Source: Simmondsia chinensis
Lineage: Eukaryota; Streptophyta; Magnoliopsida; Caryophyllales; Simmondsiaceae
DNA: 64,000 nucleotides
NCBI GenBank assembly: GCA_018398585.1
Contig: JAGTTD010000016.1
Span: forward strand, 21,065,212-21,129,211
Direction: 5' to 3'
The first letter of the stretch is position 1, and each line of letters begins with the position of its first letter. Made by a program: the position numbers and the translations under genes. The notes under the pieces were generated by a model that had not been told where the DNA came from, did not search any database, and saw only the letters and a program-made list of their open reading frames with translations. This document shows positions 1 through 8,966 of the stretch, one piece after another.

Positions 1-1022
1 GAAGCCCTCTTGAGAAAAATTGTATCAACTATAACTTCTAGTAGATCCATTATGACAACAGAGTCATTATGAATCAGGTCATATTATCTTCCTTAATCAT
101 TAGAAAGAGATATAATGATAAATCTAGGCCATCTATGTTTCATCAATTTGCTTCAAGAAAGCGAAGTAAACAAGTGAAAGGGGGCCAAAACTTATGGTCC
201 TTGATGGCGCTGATTTATTAACTGTGGAATGTTCTTAGAATGTGATTGGAAATAACTCAAGGTTAGCAAGCCCTCAAGGCAAGTACCTGAGATGCTGTAA
301 AAGATGGCATTCTTTTAATGCAATTACTTAGGATGCTAAAAGAGAAGTGGGCCATAAGGATAGTTGTGAAGGTGTCGGGAGACATGGAGAAGAAGGTCAT
401 TAACCTTAACTCGTGCCATTTCTCAAAGAATCCCAGTAGAGCAAGGTACGCTTGAGATGTGGTTCCATACTTTACTGAAATATGGAGCAGTATTTAGATC
501 GTTTAGCCTATGATTATGGGAATCAATAGCTTAATGACAGGTTTCACAACCATAATAAAATCTTTTCCATTTATCGTTATTGACATATGAGCCTTTAGTT
601 CTTTTCTCTTTTTTGTCAGATTAGTTGTCATTGTTGTCCTCATTTGTGTTTACAAATAAAATCATAGTGCCATATTTGGTGTTTGAGATGGTATACTCTG
701 TCTGTGCTCTCTACCATAGTTATAGCATTCACCCTCAATTTGAATTTAGCTTCCGTCATTGGTCCAAGGTTATGACTGCCAAGCCTTGAGCTTGAATGAG
801 TTGGGGTTGCATTGGTGACAAAATTTGAATCCATCTACCTCAGTCTTGTTAAGTTTGACGTGATTTGAGTTATTTTCAGTCAAGATTTTCACGCATAGAT
901 CCTATTGGATCGAGCTCATGAAATGCTGTCAAGCTCTAAAGCTTTATCTCCACCCTAGTGCAAGGTCTTAAGTGTTCGAGGCTAGGCATTTGAATAGTGC
1001 CCTTTGTTGCTTCATCTTAATT
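1..1022. other. Unrecognised flanking DNA
   Basis: No gene, domain or repeat is recognised here. Only short open frames occur (for example 640-834 on minus), without protein resemblance. It is the left side of the target site into which the copia element inserted; the target continues at 13132. Confidence 0.5.
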
Positions 1023-1437
1023 GTGACTGTTGGAAAAACGATACAAGCTAACCTTAAATATTGTGAAAGTTACATCCCATATTATTAATATAACAAAGTG
1101 CCTTGTATCCCATATAGACAAATTAAGGGAGTTTGGGTGAGTTCATAAGGGTATGTATAAACCTCCCATCTAAATTGAGTCTTGGGTGAGAGAATGGACA
1201 CCACACGCACGCGCCCGCCGTGCCGTGCTCGGGTGTGGGTTATATTTTTACGAACTGGTACAATTATTTTCTAAAAAAATCGGTCTTTTACTATTTCGTA
1301 GTCAACGTTCATGTTCAAAGTGGTTGCCGAGATCTTTGTTCATACTAACTGCCAGCACACCCACTTCCCCCCGGTTTTAGGACTTCGGTTGAAGCTCCAG
1401 TCCCTTGTTTAAGGGATCGGTTTGTGCATTCTATTAC

Positions 1438-1445
1438 TATAAATA
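1438..1445 (+). promoter_or_regulatory. TATA box of the copia 5' LTR
   Basis: TATAAATA in a CTATTACTATAAATACAACC context, followed about 30 bp later by an A/C-rich leader. The same sequence is at 12648-12655 in the 3' LTR. It places the RNA start near 1470, inferred from spacing only. Confidence 0.6.
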
Positions 1446-1660
1446 CAACCCTTCTTCTTCCATTTTAATTCATCAAAAAAGCAGACAAAAACTATAACTC
1501 TTCTCTGCACCTTTCCTTTCGGTTCTCTCTATTCCTTCAAATGTTGGGCAAAGTTCTGAAGCGTCTCCTACCCGGCTGCTGTCGAGTGCATGGCAGTGAT
1601 CGAATCGTGTTAATCGTGGAGGACGGCCGCCAGATCAGCTGTTTGCACCAAAGCAGTGGC

Positions 1661-1675
1661 GAAATCGTCTTTTAG
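1661..1675 (+). promoter_or_regulatory. LTR segment complementary to the element's own PBS region
   Basis: GAAATCGTCTTTTAG in the R/U5 part of the LTR. Its reverse complement occurs at 1961-1975, two bases inside the LTR end, where the primer normally pairs (14 of 15 bases). The 3' LTR copy is at 12872-12886. The minus-strand family member repeats the arrangement with 15 of 15 bases. Confidence 0.75.
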
Positions 1676-1960
1676 GGCAGTGGTACTTCCCACGGCACGG
1701 TGTCTTCGGTATTGTATTCAATTCCTTAACTTTTCGTGTCATTTGATTGCCGTGTTTACATATTCTCCAAAACTCCTTGCTGTAATTTATTGCGCATTTA
1801 TACTGCGTTTTTACTGCATATATTTCTGCAAAATTACTGCGTATTTACTGCATACATTACTGCGTATTTTTCCTGCGTTTAATTACTGCGTATTTTACAA
1901 CTGCGTTTTACTGCATTTTGATTATACTGCTGCGGTTACTGTTCACAAATTTTTAACAAT

Positions 1961-1975
1961 CTAAAAGACGATTTT
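1961..1975 (+). promoter_or_regulatory. Atypical primer binding site of copia element 1
   Basis: CTAAAAGACGATTTT lies two bases after the LTR end, the standard place for a PBS. It does not begin TGG and does not match the initiator-tRNA-Met site seen in other elements of this window. It complements the LTR at 1661-1675. Whether it binds a self-derived primer, an internal tRNA fragment or is a structural stem cannot be told from sequence alone. Confidence 0.6.
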
Positions 1976-2103
1976 ATGTTACATGCTTTGCTAAATTCTG
2001 CCGATTAAATTACTGAAATAATTTACTGCAGTATTTCGCTGTCATTAACTGCACTAATTTCGCTATAATCTACTGCTACGGTTTAGCTTACTAATATCTA
2101 AAC

Positions 2104-3370
2104 ATGGCAACCAAATTACCCCTTCCCGACATGTTTAAAGTTGAACCACTTGACGGGAAAAATTATAAAAGATGGTCTCAGAAAATCTTATTTTTCCTCC
2201 AATAAGTTTGTATCGATTACGTACTCTATGAAAAAAAGGAGCCTGATGGTGAAAATGAGGAAAAAGCCTATCAAGAAAAATTCACCGTAGACGATCGAAC
2301 TTGTAGAGGAAATTTGTTACATTATATGAGTGACGGTCTTTTTGATATTTATGTAAAACTGGAATCATCAAAAGAAATATGGGATTCTCTACAGAAAAAA
2401 TATGGAGGTGATGATTCAGGGACTAGAAAATATGTTGTTAGTAAGTGGCTAGATTTCAAATTCATGGACAATAAACCGATAATTGATCAAGTCCATGAAT
2501 ATGAAAACATAGTAACTACTCTATTGTCAGAAGGTCTTAAAATTTGTGAAATTACACAAGCATATGTTTTAATTGAAAAACTTCCACCTTCCTAGAAGGA
2601 CTATAGAAACCAACTTATGCATTAAACGAAAGACCTGACATTAGAAGAGTTAGTGAAGCACTTAAAGATTGAAGAAGAGAATAGACTTAAGGACATGAGG
2701 TATTCATATTCAGATCTTTCTAAGGCCAACATTGTAGAAGCAAAGACCAATGCATCTGACAAGTTTAAAAATAAAGGAAAGAAGCACTATTCAAGTTTAA
2801 AACCTGGGGGGAAATTTCAAAAGCAAAACAGCAAATTTCTCGAAGATTGCTATCACTGTGGAAAACGTGGACATATGGCTCGGGATTGCAGAATCAAAAA
2901 GAACCAGTACAAAGATCCAAAGCATAAAGCTCATCTTGTGGAAATAGAAAACATTGTAGCTGTTGTCTCAGAGGTGAACCTGGTTAATAATATGACTGAA
3001 TGGATCGTGGACACCGGGGCTACCAGGTATATCTGCGCAAACCGAAGTATGTTCCAAGAATACCAGAAATTGACCGATGGGGAAGTGGTCTTCATGGGCA
3101 ATTCTGCGGCAGCACCTATCCTCGGAAAAGGGAAGATCTCTTTAAAACTCACCTCTGAAAAATTTCTTACTTTAACGAATGTGCTGCATGTGTCTGAAAT
3201 GCGTAGGAATCTGATCTTGGGTAGTCTCTTAATTAAAGCTGGTTTGAAATTATTATTTGATTTAGATAAACTTGTCCTAACTAGGAATGGTGAATTTGTG
3301 GGAAAGGGTTTTTGTAATGCTGGTCTATTTATCCTTGATGTTGTTTCCATAAATGATAATGCTAGTACAT
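2104..3370 (+). pseudogene. Copia gag and protease (5' part of polyprotein)
   Basis: The frame starts at ATG 2104 (MATKLPLPDMFKVEPLDGKN), the same start as the minus-strand family copy. It covers a copia gag domain, a CCHC zinc knuckle (CYHCGKRGHMARDC, about 2849-2890) that binds the genomic RNA, and an aspartic protease with the DTGA active site (about 3010). In-frame stops lie at 2203-2205 (TAA), 2593-2595 (TAG) and 2623-2625 (TAA), with no frameshift. The frame is cut at 3370 by the nested gypsy element, just before the GAG-pre-integrase domain, and resumes in register at 8967. Gag would form the virus-like particle and protease would process the polyprotein, but this copy is broken. Confidence 0.9.
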
Positions 3371-3710
3371 TGTTAAGATCGAGATTGAATCTTGATCTTA
3401 ACCTAAGGAACAAGAATAAGGGATGGGAAAGAATTGATAAGAGATGAGAAAAATAGAGAGAACAAGATGAGGAGAAGAGTTTATCTCAAAGAGATGGATT
3501 ATTTTCATTGAATACCTTCACCAAACACAAGATCAACCAATATAAAGGGAAATTGAAACAAGCCATCAATTTCCTAACAACAATCCTAATTCCCGCCAAA
3601 ACCAACTACCGGGTAGCAACTAACTAGCTCTTGGCGCCAAAAAAGCAATTCAAAACAATACAAACCAAAATTGAATTATTACATCAAAATTATCAAAGGA
3701 AAACGTAACA
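3371..3710 (-). repeat. 3' LTR of nested gypsy element
   Basis: 340 bp, matching 8622-8961. Its outer end carries an interrupted palindrome (AAGATC...GATCTT) that spans the first 25 bases. Confidence 0.92.
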
Positions 3711-3724
3711 ATCCTCTCCTCTTA
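3711..3724 (-). promoter_or_regulatory. Polypurine tract of nested gypsy element
   Basis: On the minus strand TAAGAGGAGAGGAT directly abuts the 3' LTR, where plus-strand DNA synthesis is primed. Confidence 0.7.
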
Positions 3725-3738
3725 CAACATTCTTGTCC

Positions 3739-6700
3739 TCAAGAATGAAAGGAAGGAAATTGACTCAATAAAAACTTCCTTTCCTCCCATGTGGTGAAGG
3801 CTTCATCCAAGTTGCTCCAAGTGACCCGCAACTGCTGAACTCTGGCACCATCGGTTGCTGCAGAACCCTTTTCTACAACTGCAGTTGGTTGTAACTTCAT
3901 GAGACCATTGGAGGCGACCTCTGGAGGAGCTAATGAAGGGCAATGTCCAGCTTGAACCTGCCTCTTAAGTAGAGAAACATGGAAAACTGGGTGTATGTAA
4001 GAATCGGTAGGGAGCTCCAATTTATAAGCTACCTTGCCAACTTTTTCCAGCACCTTAGAAGGACCAAAGAACCTAGCACATAGCTTGAAATTTTTCCTTA
4101 CTGCTGCTGTGGATTGTCTATGAGGCTGCAATTTCAGATAAACCATGTCCCTAACTTCAAAATTTCGATCAATCCTCTTCTTATCAGCATACCACTTCAT
4201 CCGTGACTGAGATTCTGTGAGATTGAGCTTCAACTGATGTAAAACATGCTCCCTTTGTTGCAACATAACAGCTACCTCACTCCAATTAGACCCAACTCCT
4301 TGCAATCCAAACGAAGAAGGAGGATCATAGCCAAACAAAGCCTTGAAGGGAGAAACGCCTAAGGAGGTATGGAAATGAGTATTATACCAATACTCAGCCA
4401 AGGAGAGCCACCTTCCCCAAACCTTAGGATGACAAAATACCATGTTTCTGAGATATTGTTCAATGCATTGATTAATTCTCTCCGTCTGACCATCGGTTTG
4501 CGGGTGGTATGAAGAACTCATAGCTAAAGTCGTTCCCAATAACCCAAACAATTCTTTCCAAAAACGACTTGTAAATAGTTTGTCCCTGTCTGAAACTATG
4601 GACTGAGGCAAGCCATGAAGCTTGTAGATCTTGTCCAAGAACGCACGAGCCAATTTTTCTGCTGTGACAGGTCGGGCTAAGGCAATGAAATGTCTAGACT
4701 TGGAGAACCAATCCACAACTACCCAAATCACTTCCTTCCCTTCTGACTTAGGCAATCCCTCGATGAAATCCATGCTTATGGGTTGCCATACTCCCTCAGG
4801 AACAGGAAGGGGCTGGAGTAGCCCTTGATATCTATGATCACCAAGTTTGCTTTGTTGACAAACCTCACAACCTTGCACAAAACTAACCACTTCCTTCTTC
4901 ATCCCGGGCCAGCTAAAATGAAGCTTCAGCCTCTGATAGGTGCCCGCCATACCTGAGTGACCTCCCCAAGAAGAATCATGTGTAGAATTGATGATCTGAT
5001 GCCTGAGATTAGTAGAACTACCAACATACACCTTTCCCAGAATTCTGATAATTCCTTAGGTAACAGATGCACCAGCAGCCAAATCTCCAGCCTTGCCCAT
5101 ACTAGCAGCAGCAATACATTCCTGAGCGAAAGGATCATTCTCATAAGATTGATGTAGTTCTTCCATCCAAGCAAGAGAAATCAAAGAAACGGCTCCCAGG
5201 TACCCTTGTTCATGGCCCTTAAATCTGTGTGACAGAGCATCAGCTACCAAGTTCTCCCTGCCTTTTCTGTATTCAATATCATAATTCAGCCCCAACATCT
5301 TCAACAGCCCTTTTCTTTGAATTCCTGTGACAATCTTCTGCTCTAATAAGTGTTTAAGACTTTGATGATCAGTCTTAATGACGAAATGGTGCCCATCTAA
5401 GTAATGCCTCCACTTATCAACCGCAAGCAAAATGGCAAGGTACTCTTTCTCATACGTGGAAAGAGCTTGATGTTTGGCACTCAAGGCTTGGCTGAGATAG
5501 GCTATAGGACGTCCATCTTGAGATAGCACTGCACCAATTCCATTGCCACTTGCATCCGTATCTAAAATGAAGCTTGAAGAAAAGTTCGGCATGGCCAAAA
5601 CTGGGGCCTGGCACATAGCAGATTTGAGAACATCAAAGGCCTTTTGAGCCTCCTCCGACCATCTAAATGCATCTTTCTTGAGCAGATCTTTTAGGGGCTT
5701 GGCTATGGCACCATAGTTAGCTATGAACTTGCGGTAATAGCCTGTTAACCCCAAAAAACCCCGCAATTGCTTCAAAGAGTCCGGGACAGCCCAATCCTTC
5801 ATAGCTTGGACTTTTGAAGGGTCGGTTGCAACACCATCACAAGAAATCACATGGCCAAGATATTCAAGATGTGATTGAGCAAATGCACACTTGGGCAATT
5901 TAGCAAACAATTTATGCTTAAGCATGATCCAAAATACCTCCCTCAAATGTGTCAAATGCTCCTCAAAGGATGGACTGTAAATGAGTATGTCATCGAAGAA
6001 AACCAATACAAATTTCCTAAGAAATTGTCTGAAGACATCATTCATAAGAGCATGAAATGTTGTCGGTGCATTGGTCAAGCCGAATGGCATAACCACAAAC
6101 TCAAAGTGTCCATGATGCGTCCGGAAGGCAGTCTTATACACATCGGCCTCACTTACTCTAATCTGATGATACCCTTGCCTAAGGTCCAACTTGGAGAAGA
6201 CACGTGCCCCATATAATTCATCCAACAAATCATCTATAACTGGTATGGGAAACTTATCCTTCACAGTCATAGAATTAAGTTGTTTATAATCAATACACAT
6301 ATGTGCCGTGCCATCTTTCTTCTTAACAAGGATGACCGGAGAGGCAAAGGGACTATGACTAACTTGTATGAAGTTAGTCTTAAGCAAATCATTTACTTGC
6401 TTTTCTATCTTGGTCCTGTGAGCATGGGGATGTCTATAAGGCCTGATCTTTGCCGGCTCGGCTCCCTCTTTGAGAGGGATATTGTAATCAAAACTCCTTT
6501 TGGGAGGTAATGATTTAGGCACTACAAATACATCTTTGAACTCAGCTATCAATTTCTGCACCTCCGGTTTAGATATTTCACTCATTTCTACTGAAGAAAT
6601 AGCAAACAATTGGCCTATCCATTGATAAGCACAACCTTGGAGGCCTTTCTTAAGTTTACTACCTTTAATGAATTGCAATTGAGCCTGCTCAGCAATTCCT

Positions 6701-7326
6701 TGCAATGTGACTTTGGATCCCTGAACATCAAATGATACCGACAGGTTTGCATAATCAAATAATACCGGACTATAGGATCTCATCCAATCCACACCAAGCA
6801 CCATGTCACACCCTCCCAAAGGAAGGATTCTAAAGTTGTAGCTAAACTTACGGTCTTGCATTGTCCAAGAAAAACCTTGGCATTTGTTTTGCGTGGTCAC
6901 TGTCTTGCCATTAGCTACGGTTACTGCAAGCGGGTGGGTTTTGATCACCTCATGGCCCACTTTCTTAACAACTTTAGGATCTATGAAGCTATGAGTACTC
7001 CCACTATCAATGAGGGTGACAATGGACCTCTTCCCAGCAGCACCTTTAATCCGGATAGTGTTATGTGATCCATTACCCGTGAGAGCTTTAACTGAGATTT
7101 CCATTGCAGCTTCTTCCAAACTCAACACACTTTCTTGATCAGACTCACTGTCCTCCTCTGAAATGTCTCCCTCAGTAAGATGTTCATCAACATTAGTCCC
7201 TTCTACAACCATTAGGAACTTGGGATTGCAATTGTGACCAACTTGATAAGGTTGATTACATCGAAAGCACAACTTCTGCTGCGGTTTGTCTTCAATTCTG
7301 TTAGGCCTATTTCTGGATATATTTTG
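3739..7326 (-). pseudogene. Gypsy pol: protease, RT, RNase H, integrase, chromodomain-like end
   Basis: Same frame as the gag upstream, from which it is separated by a TAG at 7327-7329. The minus-strand order begins with a zinc knuckle (CFRCNQPYQVGHNC), then protease (LIDSGSTHSF), RT (RQGYHQIRV, MPFGLTNAP, and FFDDILIYS as the YxDD box) and RNase H (DTDASGNGIG). An in-frame TAA at 5056-5058 follows. Beyond it are the integrase HHCC zinc domain, the D-D-E core (SMDFIEGLP, VSDRDKLF, HPQTDGQTERIN) and a C-terminal stretch ending TWEERKFLLSQFPSF that resembles a chromodomain, known in chromoviruses to guide integration to heterochromatin. The catalytic residues I can check are present, so the TAA is the main visible lesion. 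Confidence 0.92.
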
Positions 7327-8580
7327 CTAGAATCTGGAAGTATTTCCACGAGGTCTAGATGCATCACTAGCTGTCATAATCGTGGCTTCATAGAGTTTTG
7401 CTTTAGCAAAGGCCGTGGACAAATCAACAGGATCAATGGCTTTAACTAGGTTCTTCAATTTGGGCTTCAAACCACTTATGAAGGCTGACACATAATACGA
7501 TTCAGAAGCTTCAATTTCAGTCACAATGCTAGCCCGGAGGTTCTCAAACCTAGTCATGTACTCTTTGACAGTTGAATCTTGCTTCACTTTATTAAATTTA
7601 TCCACAATATCGCTACCATCCTCATCACTATAACGAGCACATAAAGCTTTGACAAATTCATACCATTTAAGGGTTGGTCTACTTCTAATCAAGCTATAGA
7701 ACCAAACCTCATGATCTCCAAGCAAATACACAGCCGCAATTTGTACTTTTTTGGATTCATCAATGTGATAAAAGAGAAAATAATGTTCGCATCTTCTCAG
7801 CCATGAATGAGGTTGCTTACCATCAAATGCATCAATTTGCAAACGAGGCTGTCTATGATTATTGTTGCGGCTGTTGGAGGAATCTTCATTACTGCCTGAT
7901 CGTGGATTTTGCCAAGATTCAGGTGGTCTATTTAACTGACCAGCTCTGACTTCTTGATTTCTGAAGGTATGATCCAAACCAGATGTCCGGACCTCTGCTC
8001 CCTCAGCCCAATTAGGAGGTCGAGGTTGATCGTGCTCATTGTGTTCCTGTCTGTCAGAACTAACTGCCTCTTGCATTCTGTTAGGAAGTCCTTCATCACG
8101 ATGTAATGTCTCAGTTCTCAAAGAAGTACCAGCTTGAAGCACATTAGCTGGAATCAAGGGATCCGGAATCAATTGAGGATTAGGCCTCCTGCATTGTTCG
8201 CGAATTTCTGTCAATTTCACCTCTAATTGCTGCAATTCTTGATCAAACCTCCGTGCAATCTTCTCCTCCAACTCCTGTGCCTGTCTTGTGAGATGATCAA
8301 AGACTTTAAGTTCGATCTGTTGAGATTGTTGTGCCATTTTTTCCTCCCATTGCTGCTGTAACATTTGAACTGACTCTACCTGTGTGATCTTGAGTCGATC
8401 GATCATATACTCACTCCAAGCCTTAAATTGATTCTCTAATACATTCCTTGTGACCACCTCCTGATCAGCAGGATCATTGCCACCAACCGTTTCAACAACA
8501 AAAGATCGATTCGCTGCTCTAGCTGCAGCCGATTTGGTGGTTACTTCACCTGTCATTGCTACTTCGGAAGACATTGCCAT
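7327..8580 (-). CDS. Gypsy gag (417 aa), ends at a TAG in frame with pol
   Basis: ATG at 8580 lies 28 bases past the PBS. The N-terminal half is glutamine/glutamate rich and probably coiled (about residues 65-125). The retrotransposon gag domain spans about residues 265-400 (motifs WLRRCEHYF, FENLRA, FISGLKP). The zinc knuckle lies after the stop, in the pol frame. The stop is UAG followed by CAA, the first part of a known leaky context, but the following codon does not fit the best-known readthrough signal, so it may simply be a mutation. Gag would build the particle in the cytoplasm. The related gag at 50069-51245 is heavily damaged. Confidence 0.8.
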   Translation of the reverse strand: MAMSSEVAMTGEVTTKSAAARAANRSFVVETVGGNDPADQEVVTRNVLENQFKAWSEYMIDRLKITQVESVQMLQQQWEEKMAQQSQQIELKVFDHLTRQAQELEEKIARRFDQELQQLEVKLTEIREQCRRPNPQLIPDPLIPANVLQAGTSLRTETLHRDEGLPNRMQEAVSSDRQEHNEHDQPRPPNWAEGAEVRTSGLDHTFRNQEVRAGQLNRPPESWQNPRSGSNEDSSNSRNNNHRQPRLQIDAFDGKQPHSWLRRCEHYFLFYHIDESKKVQIAAVYLLGDHEVWFYSLIRSRPTLKWYEFVKALCARYSDEDGSDIVDKFNKVKQDSTVKEYMTRFENLRASIVTEIEASESYYVSAFISGLKPKLKNLVKAIDPVDLSTAFAKAKLYEATIMTASDASRPRGNTSRF

Positions 8581-8607
8581 TGTATCAAAATTTTGGGGAG
8601 CCGCGAG

Positions 8608-8621
8608 GCTCTAATACCAAT
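8608..8621 (-). promoter_or_regulatory. Primer binding site (initiator tRNA-Met) of nested gypsy element
   Basis: Minus strand ATTGGTATTAGAGC directly inside the 5' LTR; the plant initiator-tRNA-Met site with one transition. Confidence 0.85.
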
Positions 8622-8961
8622 TGTTAAGATCGAGATTGAATCTTGATCTTAACCTAAGGAACAAGAATAAGGGATGAGAAAGAATTGATAAGAGATGAGA
8701 AAAATAGAGAGAACAATATGAGGAGAAGAGTTTATCTCAAAGAGATGGATTACTTTCATTGAATACCTTCACCAAACACAAGATCAACCAATATAAAGGG
8801 AAATTGAAACAAGCCATCAATTTCCTAACAACAATCCTAATTCCCGCCAAAACCAACTACCGGGTAGCAACTAACTAGTTCTTGGCACCAAAAAAGCAAT
8901 TCAAAACAATACAAACCAAAAGCGAATTATTACATCAAATTTATCAAAGGAAAATGTAACA
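8622..8961 (-). repeat. 5' LTR of nested gypsy element
   Basis: 340 bp, about 97 percent identical by eye to 3371-3710, flanked by TACAT at 8962-8966. Confidence 0.92.
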
Positions 8962-8966
8962 TACAT

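Larger units (their letters stand above)
1028..1958 (+). repeat. 5' LTR of copia element 1 (931 bp)
   Basis: Starts TGTTGGAAAA and ends TTTTTAACA, and is repeated as the 3' LTR at 12223-13126. The U5 half (about 1785-1950) is a run of degenerate TACTGCG-type repeats. The segment 1661-1675 is the reverse complement of the sequence just inside this LTR. Confidence 0.93.
3371..8961 (-). mobile_element. Ty3/gypsy chromovirus-type element nested in the copia polyprotein
   Basis: 340-bp LTRs at 3371-3710 and 8622-8961 (TGTTAAG...GTAACA) with TSD TACAT at 3366-3370 and 8962-8966. The PBS matches initiator tRNA-Met with one change. Order on the minus strand: gag, zinc knuckle, protease, RT, RNase H, integrase, chromodomain-like C-terminus, which is the gypsy order. 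Short LTRs, gag and pol in one frame and the C-terminal chromodomain suggest the Reina type, an inference. By eye the LTRs differ at about 9 of 340 positions; at 1.3e-8 substitutions per site per year that suggests roughly a million years. It must be younger than the copia host. Confidence 0.94.

Noticed and set aside
1656..1964. 102-aa open frame in the copia LTR
   Set aside because: Translation of LTR repeats; the homologous LTRs do not keep the frame.
5875..7068. Plus-strand open frames of 70-113 codons
   Set aside because: Shadows of the minus-strand gypsy pol.
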